Shown piece after piece: positions 26,577-36,739 of a stretch of DNA of 64,000 bases. The position numbers and the translations under genes were made by a program. The first letter of the stretch is position 1. Every line of letters begins with the position of its first letter. The DNA is taken from NCBI RefSeq assembly GCF_014334135.1, contig NZ_CP060497.1, positions 1-64,000 on the forward strand. The letters run 5' to 3'. The notes below the pieces were generated by a model. It was not told where the DNA came from. It saw nothing but the letters and a program-made list of their open reading frames with translations, and searched no databases. The DNA comes from Olivibacter sp. SDN3. Its GTDB lineage: Bacteria > Bacteroidota > Bacteroidia > Sphingobacteriales > Sphingobacteriaceae.

Positions 26577-27071
26577 ATGAAAAAATCGCTTTTGACTGCG
26601 CTGTGTATTATTGTTTTATCGTGTATAGGATCAGAAGTTCGCGCTCAGGCAACCCAAGGGTACGATTACAAAAGTGCTATAGGTGGACGCTTCGGTGTTG
26701 CCAATGGAATTACTTTCAAGACATTTTTGACAGATCAAAATGCATTAGATGTTATTTTAAATTTCCGTTCCAACAGCAAATCTTCTACATTTAAATTAGT
26801 AGGGTTATACGAAATACACAATCCTATAAATGATGTACAAGGCTTGAGATGGTACTATGGCGGTGGTGCTGGTATTGGAACATATAAAAATAAAGAGACC
26901 GATAATAGCGGGGCTGCGTTTAGTATAGACGGCGTATTAGGGTTAGATTACAAAATAGATGGTGCCCCTATCAACTTGTCGCTTGATTGGAAACCTGAAA
27001 TACGCTTTGCTCCCGACAACTCCGGAGTCGATTTTGCGGGTTTTGGATTATCCATCCGTTTTGCATTTTAA
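26577..27071 (+). CDS. Small outer-membrane beta-barrel protein, function unknown
   Basis: A 164-residue secreted protein. From the ATG at 26577 a clear signal peptide runs to about residue 24 (ending EVRAQ), followed by alternating hydrophobic beta strands, glycine-rich turns and a C-terminal phenylalanine (SIRFAF), as expected for an integral outer-membrane barrel of about eight strands. A longer open frame back to 26463 has no signal at its start and overlaps the promoter, so it was not used. It is divergent from the fadD-like gene. A role in fatty-acid uptake would suit the context, but it is far smaller than FadL and this is only a guess. Confidence 0.75.
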   Translation: MKKSLLTALCIIVLSCIGSEVRAQATQGYDYKSAIGGRFGVANGITFKTFLTDQNALDVILNFRSNSKSSTFKLVGLYEIHNPINDVQGLRWYYGGGAGIGTYKNKETDNSGAAFSIDGVLGLDYKIDGAPINLSLDWKPEIRFAPDNSGVDFAGFGLSIRFAF

Positions 27072-27080
27072 CACATAAAA

Positions 27081-27128
27081 AAAAACAGAAAAGGCGAAAA
27101 CCTATGAGCTTTCGCCTTTTCTGTTTTT
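27081..27128. terminator. Bidirectional terminator between beta-barrel and M61 genes
   Basis: A long perfect stem, AAAACAGAAAAGGCGAAA with TTTCGCCTTTTCTGTTTT, flanked by A and T runs, lies between two convergent genes. Confidence 0.92.
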
Positions 27129-27153
27129 TTATCATTTTGTTTGTGATCGCGAT

Positions 27154-28959
27154 TTATTTTTCAGCCAACCATTTCGCCTTTAAACTATTCTGATCCTCAG
27201 AAGGATTTTCGATAGGCACAATAACATATCTACCCATTTTATTTGCGGTAACATGAACATCCAATTCTTTCAGAATGCCGTCACGTGAAACAAGGAAATT
27301 TAACGAATCACCAATTTTACTAGACTGCACTACGCGATTCAACTCTTTCCCGTTAGCATCAATACGGTATCCATTAACGCCTATTAATTCATCTTTAACA
27401 TTAATCCCTCCATCCCATGCACCGCTACCTCGTAAGACACTCTGCACCAAAAATCTTCCATCGGAAGTATTTGTTCGAATACCTAAATCAGGAATCTCAT
27501 ATCCCTCATTTACATTAACCAACTCCAAGCCTACGTAATTCAAATATTCATTATAATCGGGAGTTACAGCATTGTTCACTAAAGAATAGATATCGTCTAA
27601 AGATATTCCTGCAACATCCTCTGCTAACGCCTTAAACTCTTCGTCCGTATAACCCTTATCACGCTTCTTATAAAACTCGTTATAGGCTAATTTCATCACA
27701 TCATCCAATCCCTTTTCACCATTCGTTGCATGCAAGATCTTCACATCCATCATCATAGCCATTAGCGCACCTTTATTATAATAAGAAACAACACTGTTCA
27801 CTGAATTTTCATCAGGACGGTAATATTTAATCCAAGCATCAAAACTTGACTCACTCAACGACTGTATATGGTTTCCCGGACGGTTTTCTACTGCCGACAC
27901 ATCGTCTGCCAACATTTTTAGGTATTCATTTTCTGTGTAAAAGCCCCCTCTCCTCACCAGTAGATTGTCGTAGTAAGCTGTAAAACCCTCAGCAATCCAT
28001 AAGTTGGTAGTATAATTTTCCTCATCGTAATTAAACGGCCCTAAAGCAACTGGCCGCAAACGCTTAATATTCCATAAGTGAAAATACTCGTGTGCAACTA
28101 AACCTAAGAACCCTTTATAACCGCTCTCCGTTGCGTAATTGAATCTTGACGCACCTAACACCGTAGAGTTTAAGTGCTCTAATCCGCCACCGCCCGACAA
28201 ATAATTATGCACAATAAAAACATAACGTTTATTCGGATTTTCACCATATATATTAGTAGCACTTTCGACTATTCCTGCCATATCGACTTTCAATTTTTCC
28301 TTGTCGTAGTTTCCACCGCCGTACATAGCTACTTCATGCGGTATTCCTGCGGCTGTAAACTCAAAAGTGTCTTGATTACCTATCTCTAATGGGGAATCAA
28401 ACAATACATCAAAATCATTTGCGCGATAGCTGAACCTTTTAGCCTCGATCGGTTCCAACCCCGTTGAGACTTTATTCCACGAAGGGTGAGGTATTACTTG
28501 GACCTCAACCGGTCTATCAATTTGCTTATCCACATACATGAAAATCCCTGTTGGCGACAAAAAGGCATGTGACTCATCGATAAAACTAGTACGAACTGAC
28601 ACCTCAAAAGCGTATACACGATAATTAAGAACTATATTCTTTTCTCCTTCTGTCGTGATACGCCAAGTATTCTTGCTCAGTTTATCTGCCTTTAATAGAT
28701 CTCCTCCCTTTCTCTTGGCACTAAACCCTTCCACGTTCTTAGAAAACTCCCTTATTAAATAAGATCCAGGTGCCCAAACAGGCATTTTGACATCCACATA
28801 TTTTCCTGAAACATCATCAATTTCCATCTGTACATCTACATAATGTGCCTGAGGCTCTTTAAATGACACCTCAAATTTTATAGGTTGCTGAGCGAAAGCA
28901 GCAGTAGCAATCATCATAACGAAAAAAAAACTAGCGAATTCAATAAACGATCTATTCAT
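27154..28959 (-). CDS. M61-family metallopeptidase with PDZ domain
   Basis: A 601-residue periplasmic zinc aminopeptidase of the M61 (glycyl aminopeptidase) family. It has a signal peptide (about 1-24), an N-terminal beta domain, the GGGGLEH motif (256-262), the zinc-binding HEYFH (290-294) with LWNIKRLRP after it, and a C-terminal PDZ domain (about 480-570). All catalytic elements are intact. It is monocistronic, followed by a strong bidirectional terminator. The natural substrate is unknown; a role in periplasmic peptide turnover is likely. Confidence 0.93.
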   Translation of the reverse strand: MNRSFIEFASFFFVMMIATAAFAQQPIKFEVSFKEPQAHYVDVQMEIDDVSGKYVDVKMPVWAPGSYLIREFSKNVEGFSAKRKGGDLLKADKLSKNTWRITTEGEKNIVLNYRVYAFEVSVRTSFIDESHAFLSPTGIFMYVDKQIDRPVEVQVIPHPSWNKVSTGLEPIEAKRFSYRANDFDVLFDSPLEIGNQDTFEFTAAGIPHEVAMYGGGNYDKEKLKVDMAGIVESATNIYGENPNKRYVFIVHNYLSGGGGLEHLNSTVLGASRFNYATESGYKGFLGLVAHEYFHLWNIKRLRPVALGPFNYDEENYTTNLWIAEGFTAYYDNLLVRRGGFYTENEYLKMLADDVSAVENRPGNHIQSLSESSFDAWIKYYRPDENSVNSVVSYYNKGALMAMMMDVKILHATNGEKGLDDVMKLAYNEFYKKRDKGYTDEEFKALAEDVAGISLDDIYSLVNNAVTPDYNEYLNYVGLELVNVNEGYEIPDLGIRTNTSDGRFLVQSVLRGSGAWDGGINVKDELIGVNGYRIDANGKELNRVVQSSKIGDSLNFLVSRDGILKELDVHVTANKMGRYVIVPIENPSEDQNSLKAKWLAEK

Positions 28960-29272
28960 AAGAAAATAATTAAAAGCCCAAACTTAGATAAACTTTCCAT
29001 TATATGAAAATTCACACAGATAGTGGCTTCATCATCTACTTATTAGAACAGCTACATATCAGCTTCGATATGATTTTAACTTTATTTCAGTTTTAGCGTA
29101 TAAAAACCCGATTAACATCAATAATGTTGCAAAAGAGTATAATAAATTATACCTAAATTAGCAGGTATTAATTAGGATCCGTCAGACCTAGTACGATATA
29201 TGATAATATATGCAATAATCTTTGGTTTATTGTCAAGGATACGAAGCTAAAACAACCTTTAATATTTTCTGA
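28960..29272. other. Divergent intergenic region of the M61 and RND genes
   Basis: No gene is seen. The region holds several small palindromes on the RND side: AACAT with ATGTT at 29114-29126, ATACCT with AGGTAT at 29149-29168, and an overlapping TAATTAGG repeat. No local regulator gene of the efflux operon is present, so these could be operators for a distant one. No TAnnTTTG element fits exactly. Confidence 0.35.
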
Positions 29273-30331
29273 ATGAAAAGAAAGTACCTTTACCTAGCAA
29301 TTATTATTGGGGTTATCGCATTTGCCGCTTATAAGTATTCCCGTAATAAAGAAAAAAAAATAGAAGCACCAGAGCCAGCTAAAAAAGGTGTTCCTATGGA
29401 GGTGAATGCAATCATTGTATCACCTCGCGATTTTTCCAATATATTAACTGTCTCTGGAAGTATTGAACCTAACGAACAAGTTCAAATAAGAAGTGAGGTC
29501 TCTGGAATTATACGGAATCTGTCTTTCCAGGAAGGGTCGCCTGTTGAAAAAGGCCAAGTGCTGTTTACTATTGATGATACCGAACTGCAAGCACAATTAC
29601 TGCAAATGCAGACGCAGGAGAAATTAGCAGAAGACAATGCACAAAGGGCATCTCTACTATTAGAGAAAGAGGCCATCAGCACACAGGAAAATGATGTTGC
29701 CCACGCCGATCTCCAATCAGCCAAGGCACAAACGCAGTTAATTCAGGCGCAGATAGCAAAAACAAAAGTAAGAGCACCTTTTAGCGGAAGAATAGGATTA
29801 CGCTCCGTTTCATTTGGTGAATACCTTACGCCTACAACAGTTGTCGCCAATCTTGTTAGCACGAATCCCGTGAAAGTAATGTTCTCCGTTCCTGAAAAAT
29901 ATACTTCTCAGGTAAAAGAAGGGTTACCCTTAAAATTCACCGTTAGTGGAAAACCGAAGCATTTTGACGCAAAAATCTATGCGATAGAACCAGGAATAGA
30001 TGCGCAAACGCGTACTGTACAAATTAGGGCTTTAGCAAATAATGATGATGGAGAACTTTTTCCGGGATCCTTTGCACGTATCGAATTTCCCATTAACATG
30101 GTGAGGGAAGCGGTATTGATTCCGACGGAAGCTGTTATGCCCGTACAAAATGGAAAGCAAGTGTTTTTATTAAAAAACGATAAAGCTACTGCAGTAAACA
30201 TTGAAAGCGATAGCAGAACCAATACCGATATCTTGGTGAGTGAAGGCATTCAACTTGGTGATACGGTGCTTACCTCGGGAATTATGTCTTTAAAGGATGG
30301 AATGGAAGTTAGTGTTAAAATACAGCCATGA
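29273..30331 (+). CDS. RND efflux periplasmic adaptor (membrane fusion protein)
   Basis: Links the inner-membrane pump to TolC in a tripartite exporter. The N-terminus has one membrane anchor (about 4-20), followed by a short hairpin domain (about 100-150), the biotinyl-lipoyl halves (RSEVSGIIRNLSFQEGSPV near 75-93 and VRAPFSGRIGLRSVSFGEYL near 168-187), and beta-barrel and membrane-proximal domains. It has 352 residues, normal for the HlyD/AcrA-like family. Its stop overlaps the start of the pump gene by 4 bp (ATGA), implying coupled translation. Confidence 0.94.
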   Translation: MKRKYLYLAIIIGVIAFAAYKYSRNKEKKIEAPEPAKKGVPMEVNAIIVSPRDFSNILTVSGSIEPNEQVQIRSEVSGIIRNLSFQEGSPVEKGQVLFTIDDTELQAQLLQMQTQEKLAEDNAQRASLLLEKEAISTQENDVAHADLQSAKAQTQLIQAQIAKTKVRAPFSGRIGLRSVSFGEYLTPTTVVANLVSTNPVKVMFSVPEKYTSQVKEGLPLKFTVSGKPKHFDAKIYAIEPGIDAQTRTVQIRALANNDDGELFPGSFARIEFPINMVREAVLIPTEAVMPVQNGKQVFLLKNDKATAVNIESDSRTNTDILVSEGIQLGDTVLTSGIMSLKDGMEVSVKIQP

Positions 30332-33300
30332 GTTTATCTACGATTAGTATAAAACGACCGGTTCTTACGATTGTAATGAACTTAATCTTAATATTATTTG
30401 GGATAATAGGGTATACTTTTTTGGGTATTAGAGAATTTCCATCAATAGACCCGCCTATTGTTTCGGTTAGGACTAGCTATGCCGGAGCAAACCCGGAAAT
30501 TATTGAATCTCAAATCACTGAACCTTTAGAAAAATCGATTAACCAAATTGATGGGATAAGAAATATTTCCTCCTCCAGCAATCAAGGAAGCAGTAATATC
30601 AATATTGAATTTGTCCTGGGAAAAGACTTGGAAGAGGCCGCCAATGATGTCCGTGACAAAGTATCGCAAGCGCTTCGGAGCTTACCTCAGGATATCGATG
30701 CTCCGCCGGTAGTATCAAAAGCTGATGCAGATTCAGAACCGATTATCACGTTGACGGTCAGAAGCGAAAATCGTAACATACTGGAATTAAACGACATAGC
30801 TGAAAACACCGTAGCGCAACGTTTACAAACACTCCAGGGGGTAAGTACCGTTCAAATTTATGGACAAAGGAGGTACGCCATGCGCATGTGGATAGAACCC
30901 ATGCGTTTAGCGGCTTATGGCCTAACGCCACTAGACGTACGAAATGCACTTACTCAGCAGAATGTAGAATTACCCTCTGGAAAGATTACAGGAGCTAACA
31001 CCGAATTGACGGTAAAAACGATTGGGAACATGTCTTCCGAAGAAGAGTTTAACAACCTAATTATCAAGACGGATGGTGAACGTATTATTCGATTTAATGA
31101 CGTGGGTAAAGCCGTTTTAGGACCAGAAAATCCGGAAACAAATATGCGGGAATCTGGAGTTCCTATGGTGGCGCTGGCCGTGGTGCCCCAGCCCGGCACC
31201 AATTATGTAGAAATTGCAGAAGCACTTTATGCACGATTGGAACAACTCAGAAATGAAGTGCCGGAAGATATAAAAATCGATATAGCTATTGATAATACAC
31301 TCTTTATTAAAAAGTCTGTTACCGAAGTTGCGGAAACTATTCTCATAGCGCTAATTTTGGTTATAATCATCATTTATCTATTTTTTAGAAATTGGAGTAT
31401 AGCGTTTCGGCCTCTTATTGATATCCCGGTATCACTCATTGCAACCTTCTTCATCATGTACCTTTTTGGTTTTTCCATAAATGTATTAACCTTGCTTGCA
31501 ATCGTTTTGGCGACCGGCCTGGTAGTAGATGATGGGATAGTGGTGACGGAGAATATTTATAAAAAAGTGGAAGAAGGCATGTCGCCCATGCAGGCTGCAA
31601 TTAAAGGCTCCAATGAGATTTTTTTCGCCGTTATCTCGATATCTGTAACACTTGCAGCCGTTTTCCTACCGGTAATGTTTCTGGAAGGATTTGTAGGTAG
31701 ATTATTTCGGGAGTTTGGGGTAGTAATTGCCTCAGCTGTTTTAATATCTGCGTTCGTTTCCCTGTCGTTAACACCGATGCTGAACGCCTATTTAATAAAA
31801 AAAGATGGCATCAAACATTCTCGCTTTTATGAAATAACGGAGCCTTATTTTGAAAAAATGACAAGCCTTTACGGAAACGCTTTACACGCATTTATCAAAA
31901 ACCGATGGTTGAGTTTTCCTATATTACTTATTTGCTTTGGTTTAATCGGTTTCTTTTGGACGCATTTGAAAAAAGAGACGGCACCATATGAAGATCGAAG
32001 TTTTGTTGGCGTTAATGTAACCGCCCCGGAAGGAAGCACCTATGAATATATGGATCGCTTCATGCTTGAACTTATCCAGCTGGTAAACGATTCGGTACCC
32101 GAAAAATCGGTAAATATAGTCAATACCTCTCCAAGTTTTGGTGGTACGGGAGCAACCAATAATGGCCGAATGCGTATATCACTGGCTCCTCCTGAGCAAA
32201 GAGAGCGGTCACAAAGTGATATCGCACAAGCACTCACCCAGCAAACCCGAAAATATACGGAAGCCAGAACATTTGTTACACAGCAACCAACCATATCAGT
32301 TAGTAGACGGGGCGGGCTACCTATCCAATATATTATACAGGCATCGACCTTTGAAAAACTGGAAGAGAAAATACCACTTTTTATGGACGAGGCGAATAAC
32401 GACCCGACGTTCTCAACAGTTGATGTTGACCTTAAATTCAATCGGCCAGAGTTGAACATCAGTATCGACCGGGATAAGGCACAAAGTTTGGGTGTATCGG
32501 TATTGGATGTAGCCCAAACCCTTCAGCTTTCACTCAGTGGACAACGCTTTGCTTATTTTATTATGAATGGCAAACAATACCAGGTTATTGGCCAATTTGA
32601 TGATATCGATAGAAGTTCTCCCATCGACCTGACATCTATCTTTGTAAGAAACAATCAAGATCGCCCTATACAATTGGACAATGTAGTCAATATTGAAGAA
32701 CGGTCAAGTCCGCCCCAACTATACCATAACAACCGTTTCATGTCTGCGACGGTATCCGCCAGTTTAGCACCGGAGATGAGCATGGGAGATGGTATTGCAG
32801 CTATGGACCGTATTGCAGAAAAAGTTTTGGACGAAAGTTTTTCAACAGATCTTGGTGGTGAATCAAGAGACTTTCGGGAAAGTGGTTCGAACACACTATT
32901 TGCTTTTGGCTTAGCTCTGCTTCTGGTGTATCTCATACTAGCCGCACAATTTGAAAGTTTTCTTGATCCTTTTATCATCATTTTGACTGTTCCTATGGCC
33001 GTAGCCGGCGCCATGCTTTCCCTATGGATCGTGGGTGAAAGCTGGAACATCTTTAGTCAGATAGGAACAGTCATGTTGATCGGACTCGTTACGAAAAATG
33101 GCATTCTCATCGTGGAGTTTGCCAATCAATTAAAAGAGGAAGGCCGCTCCGTAAAAGAAGCAATCCTAGAAGCCTCTGAAGCAAGATTACGCCCGATATT
33201 GATGACCAGCTTTGCTATCGCCCTAGGTGCACTACCTATTGCCATGGCCCTTGGAGCAGCAGCCACCAGCCGTATCGGAATGGGCGTAGTAATTGTTGGA

Positions 33301-33447
33301 GGAACGATGTTTTCGCTCATACTGACACTGTTTGTTATACCTGCAATTTATTCGTTATGGTCACGGCGATACAAACCCAATTTAGATTTGATGGAAGCTG
33401 AGAGAGTCGAACGAGAAGAATTAATCAAGCCCCAACCTATTGGATAA
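30328..33447 (+). CDS. RND-family efflux transporter permease (AcrB-like)
   Basis: An inner-membrane proton-driven pump of 1039 residues, full length for the HAE family. Twelve membrane helices are arranged in two halves, each with a large periplasmic loop. The proton-relay aspartates are present in TM4 (GLVVDDGIVV, about 400-409), and the TM10-11 region has the matching GLVTKNGILIVEFA. The N-terminal ISIKRPVLTIVMNLILILFG is typical. The substrate is unknown; drugs, bile-like compounds or fatty acids are all possible. Second gene of a three-gene operon. Confidence 0.96.
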   Translation: MSLSTISIKRPVLTIVMNLILILFGIIGYTFLGIREFPSIDPPIVSVRTSYAGANPEIIESQITEPLEKSINQIDGIRNISSSSNQGSSNINIEFVLGKDLEEAANDVRDKVSQALRSLPQDIDAPPVVSKADADSEPIITLTVRSENRNILELNDIAENTVAQRLQTLQGVSTVQIYGQRRYAMRMWIEPMRLAAYGLTPLDVRNALTQQNVELPSGKITGANTELTVKTIGNMSSEEEFNNLIIKTDGERIIRFNDVGKAVLGPENPETNMRESGVPMVALAVVPQPGTNYVEIAEALYARLEQLRNEVPEDIKIDIAIDNTLFIKKSVTEVAETILIALILVIIIIYLFFRNWSIAFRPLIDIPVSLIATFFIMYLFGFSINVLTLLAIVLATGLVVDDGIVVTENIYKKVEEGMSPMQAAIKGSNEIFFAVISISVTLAAVFLPVMFLEGFVGRLFREFGVVIASAVLISAFVSLSLTPMLNAYLIKKDGIKHSRFYEITEPYFEKMTSLYGNALHAFIKNRWLSFPILLICFGLIGFFWTHLKKETAPYEDRSFVGVNVTAPEGSTYEYMDRFMLELIQLVNDSVPEKSVNIVNTSPSFGGTGATNNGRMRISLAPPEQRERSQSDIAQALTQQTRKYTEARTFVTQQPTISVSRRGGLPIQYIIQASTFEKLEEKIPLFMDEANNDPTFSTVDVDLKFNRPELNISIDRDKAQSLGVSVLDVAQTLQLSLSGQRFAYFIMNGKQYQVIGQFDDIDRSSPIDLTSIFVRNNQDRPIQLDNVVNIEERSSPPQLYHNNRFMSATVSASLAPEMSMGDGIAAMDRIAEKVLDESFSTDLGGESRDFRESGSNTLFAFGLALLLVYLILAAQFESFLDPFIIILTVPMAVAGAMLSLWIVGESWNIFSQIGTVMLIGLVTKNGILIVEFANQLKEEGRSVKEAILEASEARLRPILMTSFAIALGALPIAMALGAAATSRIGMGVVIVGGTMFSLILTLFVIPAIYSLWSRRYKPNLDLMEAERVEREELIKPQPIG

Positions 33448-33465
33448 AATCCCGAACAGCTAGTT

Positions 33466-34779
33466 ATGAAGAATATATTATTAAACATTTTACTATTCTT
33501 ACAAATAAGTATACCAAAATCTGGTTTTTCACAAGGCCCCTTAAGCTTAGAAGAAGCAATTTCAATTGCGCTGAAACAAAATTACGATATACGGCTCGTC
33601 AGTAATGAGATTGCGATAGCCGAAAACAACGTCAATATAGCAAATGCAGGGATGTTACCTGTTGTTTCCGGCGATGTCTCTTCCTCTGCAACCATCCAAA
33701 ACACAACCCAGACACTATTGAGTGGTGAAACTAGAGCATTAGAAGGAGCACAAAACACCGCTATGGCCTATGGAGCCAACCTAAATTGGACTATTTTTGA
33801 TGGTTTTCAAATGTTTGCTAGATATGACCAGTTGAAAGAACTACAAAAACTCGGGGAAGCAAACTTAAAACAAGCCATTCTGTCTACCGTATTTGACGTA
33901 GTAAGCGAATACTTCAACCTTGTCCAACAGCAGCAACAATTAAATGCATTGGAAACAGCCCTAGATCTCTCCCGTTATCGATTGCAAATGGCCGAAAGCC
34001 GCTACCAAATCGGTCGGGCAGCTAAACTAGAGGTTCTTGCCGCTAATGTAGACCTCAATACAGACACCACCAACCTCATGCGGCAACGCGTATTTTTTGG
34101 CAACACAAAAATTAGATTAAATGAGATACTCGCAAGAGATGTGAACACCCCTTTTGATCTAGCCGATAGTATTATCATTGAAAGTAGTTTAAAATATGAT
34201 CAATTATTGAATCTGGCATTGCAACACAATCCTGATCTGCAGGCGGCACTTATCAACCGGAGAATAGCACAGCTAAATCTTAAACAGGTAAAAGGTCAAC
34301 GCTATCCAACCATTAACGTCAACTCCGCCTATACACGAAGTCGTACAACGGCTGAGCTAGGTTTCGCCACACAGACCAGAAATAACGGCTTCAGTTATGG
34401 TTTCAACGCTTCCATGAATATCTTCAATGGCCTTCTTCAAAGACGGAATGAAAAGAATGCCGAAATTGCTATCGAAAATGCAAGTGTCGATTTAGAAAAA
34501 ACCAATCAGAGCCTGTTAGCTCAACTTGCGGCAGCCTTTCAAACTTACCTCGTTAATCTCGACCTGGTAGCACTTGAAGAGAACAATCAATCCATTGCAA
34601 AACAAAATATGGACATTACACTTGATAAATATAAACTGGGAAGTATTACACCGCTGGAATTCCGCGAGGCACAGCGAAATTATATAGACGCTAGTGTCCG
34701 CTTTAGTAATGCTTTATATGAAGCAAAAATGGCTGAAATCGGCCTGAAGCAAATAGCAGGATCACTAACCTTAAATTAA
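33466..34779 (+). CDS. TolC-family outer membrane efflux protein
   Basis: The outer-membrane channel of the preceding RND pump. A signal peptide (about 1-22) is followed by two OEP repeats of long helices and barrel strands; LSLEEAISIALKQNYDIRL near the start is the typical first helix. It has 437 residues, normal for the family, and lies 18 bp after the pump gene. There is no lipobox, so it is probably not lipidated. The three genes form a complete tripartite exporter. Confidence 0.94.
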   Translation: MKNILLNILLFLQISIPKSGFSQGPLSLEEAISIALKQNYDIRLVSNEIAIAENNVNIANAGMLPVVSGDVSSSATIQNTTQTLLSGETRALEGAQNTAMAYGANLNWTIFDGFQMFARYDQLKELQKLGEANLKQAILSTVFDVVSEYFNLVQQQQQLNALETALDLSRYRLQMAESRYQIGRAAKLEVLAANVDLNTDTTNLMRQRVFFGNTKIRLNEILARDVNTPFDLADSIIIESSLKYDQLLNLALQHNPDLQAALINRRIAQLNLKQVKGQRYPTINVNSAYTRSRTTAELGFATQTRNNGFSYGFNASMNIFNGLLQRRNEKNAEIAIENASVDLEKTNQSLLAQLAAAFQTYLVNLDLVALEENNQSIAKQNMDITLDKYKLGSITPLEFREAQRNYIDASVRFSNALYEAKMAEIGLKQIAGSLTLN

Positions 34780-34898
34780 GTTCGGTGATCACCCTCATCT
34801 TTTCTGTTTTCTGTTATCCCACATACTTGCATACCTACGAAAGTTTACATAAGTTTGTGTACACGTTAACAGACTTTTTTAAAACCTGACAAGGTACT

Positions 34899-35759
34899 AT
34901 GATATTAGTTGTAGATAGTGGGTCTTATAAATCAGACTGGATGCTCGCCTTACCTGAAGGAGAACCTTTAATTTTTAGAACAAGAGGTTTAAATCCTTTT
35001 TTTACTACCGAAAAAGAAATCGTCAAGATCATTCAAAATATTACTGATATCACTCCATATGCAGATTTAGTGACCGAATTGTATTTCTTTGGTTCAGGTT
35101 GTACCAATCCCGACCGTCGAGAAATGGTATCCAACGCGCTATCACATCTTTTTAGAAATGCATTTATTTCTGTAGACACTGATCTTATAGGCTCGGCATA
35201 CGCCACATGCGGTAACGACAGCGGTTATACAGCCGTACTTGGCACGGGGTCCAATGTAACATTTTTTGATGGCGAACAGGTGCAGTCAACCAAACAAGGG
35301 CTGGGGTTTGTACTTGGAGATGAAGGATCAGGAGCTTGGTTTGGCAAGAAATTACTCACATCATTCTTATATGGATCCATGCCTGAAGAACTTTCCAAAA
35401 AATTTGAAAGCACCTACCGGGTAAACAAAGAAATTGTTATTAAAAACGTCTATCAAAGAAACTCGCCTAACACTTATCTTGCCTCATTTGCTCCTTTTAT
35501 GGAAAGTAACCAGGCTCATCCATACATCCAAAGTCTACTCCATCAAGGATTCGAAGAATTCGTCAAAAAGAACATTCTATTATTCCCAGATTATCAGCTC
35601 CATTTCTTCCATTTTGTTGGTTCCATAGCCTATTATTTCAGTGAGCAATTACGTATCGTCTGTAATCAATACGCGATACAAATAGGAAAAATTATTAAGC
35701 AACCTATTGAAGAATTATTTAACTTCGTTATCGAAAGAGAAACTTCCAGCATTAACTGA
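34899..35759 (+). CDS. BadF/BadG-type ATPase, N-acetylglucosamine kinase-like
   Basis: A 286-residue ASKHA-fold sugar kinase relative. The phosphate-1 motif VDSGSYKSDWML (about 5-16), the phosphate-2 motif AVLGTGSNV (about 112-120) and the glycine-rich GDEGSGAWFGKKLL (about 142-155) are present. Bacteroidota homologues are usually annotated as N-acetylglucosamine kinase, which would phosphorylate amino sugars from wall recycling. Length is normal. It stands about 120 bp after the RND operon and 59 bp before the peroxidase gene. The substrate is an inference from the family. Confidence 0.85.
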   Translation: MILVVDSGSYKSDWMLALPEGEPLIFRTRGLNPFFTTEKEIVKIIQNITDITPYADLVTELYFFGSGCTNPDRREMVSNALSHLFRNAFISVDTDLIGSAYATCGNDSGYTAVLGTGSNVTFFDGEQVQSTKQGLGFVLGDEGSGAWFGKKLLTSFLYGSMPEELSKKFESTYRVNKEIVIKNVYQRNSPNTYLASFAPFMESNQAHPYIQSLLHQGFEEFVKKNILLFPDYQLHFFHFVGSIAYYFSEQLRIVCNQYAIQIGKIIKQPIEELFNFVIERETSSIN

Positions 35760-35818
35760 TCTTCCATCAGTTACTGGCATATTGCGTAACTAACAAAGGG
35801 AAATTACCTTATTATACA

Positions 35819-36340
35819 ATGTTTATGAAAACCACCATGTTAATATTTACACTGTTGTTTGCCATATCCCAAGAAGGTGATATTTACAAATTTAACCTAA
35901 CTTCTATTGATGGCGATACCATTTCATTAAGCCAATTTAAGGGTAAAAAAATATTGCTCGTTAATACCGCTTCAAAATGTGGTTTTACACCTCAATACAA
36001 AGAACTTGAAGAGCTATCCAAGAAGTTTAAAGACAAGTTGGTCATTATAGGTTTCCCGGCAAACAATTTTGGAGACCAAGAGCCAGGATCCAATGATGAT
36101 ATAAAAAGCTTTTGCGAACAAAATTATGGCGTTACCTTTTTACTATCAGAAAAGACTGACGTAAAGGGAGACGATATCGATCCTCTTTTTGCTTATCTAA
36201 CACAAGAGGAGAATCCTGACTTTACCGGGGAAATCAAATGGAATTTCGAAAAATTCTTAATTGACGAAAAGGGAAAACTCATTCATCGCTATCGCTCCGC
36301 GGTATCCCCTCTATCCAAAGACATTACTGCTCAGTTATAA
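35819..36340 (+). CDS. Glutathione peroxidase-family thiol peroxidase
   Basis: Reduces peroxides, in bacteria usually with thioredoxin rather than glutathione. The active-site cysteine is in NTASKCGFTPQY (Cys54; cysteine, not selenocysteine), with the conserved FPANNFGDQEPGS, the WNFEKFLID tryptophan segment, and a likely resolving cysteine in SFCEQNYG. It has 173 residues, normal. A hydrophobic N-terminus (about 4-16) may be a signal or lipoprotein-like leader without a cysteine, so it may act in the periplasm. Two ATGs (35819 and 35825) are possible starts. Confidence 0.94.
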   Translation: MFMKTTMLIFTLLFAISQEGDIYKFNLTSIDGDTISLSQFKGKKILLVNTASKCGFTPQYKELEELSKKFKDKLVIIGFPANNFGDQEPGSNDDIKSFCEQNYGVTFLLSEKTDVKGDDIDPLFAYLTQEENPDFTGEIKWNFEKFLIDEKGKLIHRYRSAVSPLSKDITAQL

Positions 36341-36592
36341 ATATAGCAAGATAGGCAGTATTACTTTGCTAAAGACTAGCAAACTTATCCCCTATAAAAG
36401 AATAAGCAGCCAACATATTATCGACTGCTTATTTAACATATTAGATTTGCAATTGGTATTTATAAAAGTATGACAATAGACTGATAATTCAAAATTAAAT
36501 TCTTCTTTCCTCTTTTAGGTCCGTTACCACATTCGATGTGACAATGAGGGTAGAAATAAAAAAACGTCCGTGGGGATATAGAGTTTCCTACA
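36341..36592. other. Intergenic region after the peroxidase gene
   Basis: No supported gene. Open frames here lie out of frame with the peroxidase gene and lack family features. Apart from A/T runs, nothing was recognised before the tRNA terminator. Confidence 0.4.
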
Positions 36593-36633
36593 AAATAAAA
36601 AAAGTCGCTCTCATTTGATGAAAACGACTTTTT
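36593..36633 (-). terminator. Terminator of the tRNA-Val pair
   Basis: AAAAAGTCG (36599-36607) and CGACTTTTT (36625-36633) form a stem with a T-rich stretch following on the minus strand, 7 bp beyond the 3' end of the second tRNA. Confidence 0.85.
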
Positions 36634-36640
36634 ATGTTGT

Positions 36641-36714
36641 GGAGGCTACTGGATTCGAACCAGTGACCCTCTGCTTGTAAGGCAGATGCTCTGAACCAGC
36701 TGAGCTAAGCCTCC
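36641..36714 (-). tRNA. tRNA-Val (anticodon TAC)
   Basis: A 74-nt cloverleaf on the minus strand: acceptor arms GGAGGCT and AGCCTCC pair fully, the D arm has GCTC and GAGC, the anticodon loop CTTACAA gives TAC, and the T arm has ACTGG-TTCGAAT-CCAGT. CCA is not encoded. Identical to the copy at 36740-36813. Confidence 0.96.
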
Positions 36715-36739
36715 CTAAGGTGTTTTGCTTTTATATTGT

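Noticed and set aside
36261-36473. Open frame overlapping the end of the peroxidase gene
   Set aside because: It is in another frame of a certain gene and has no recognisable domain.
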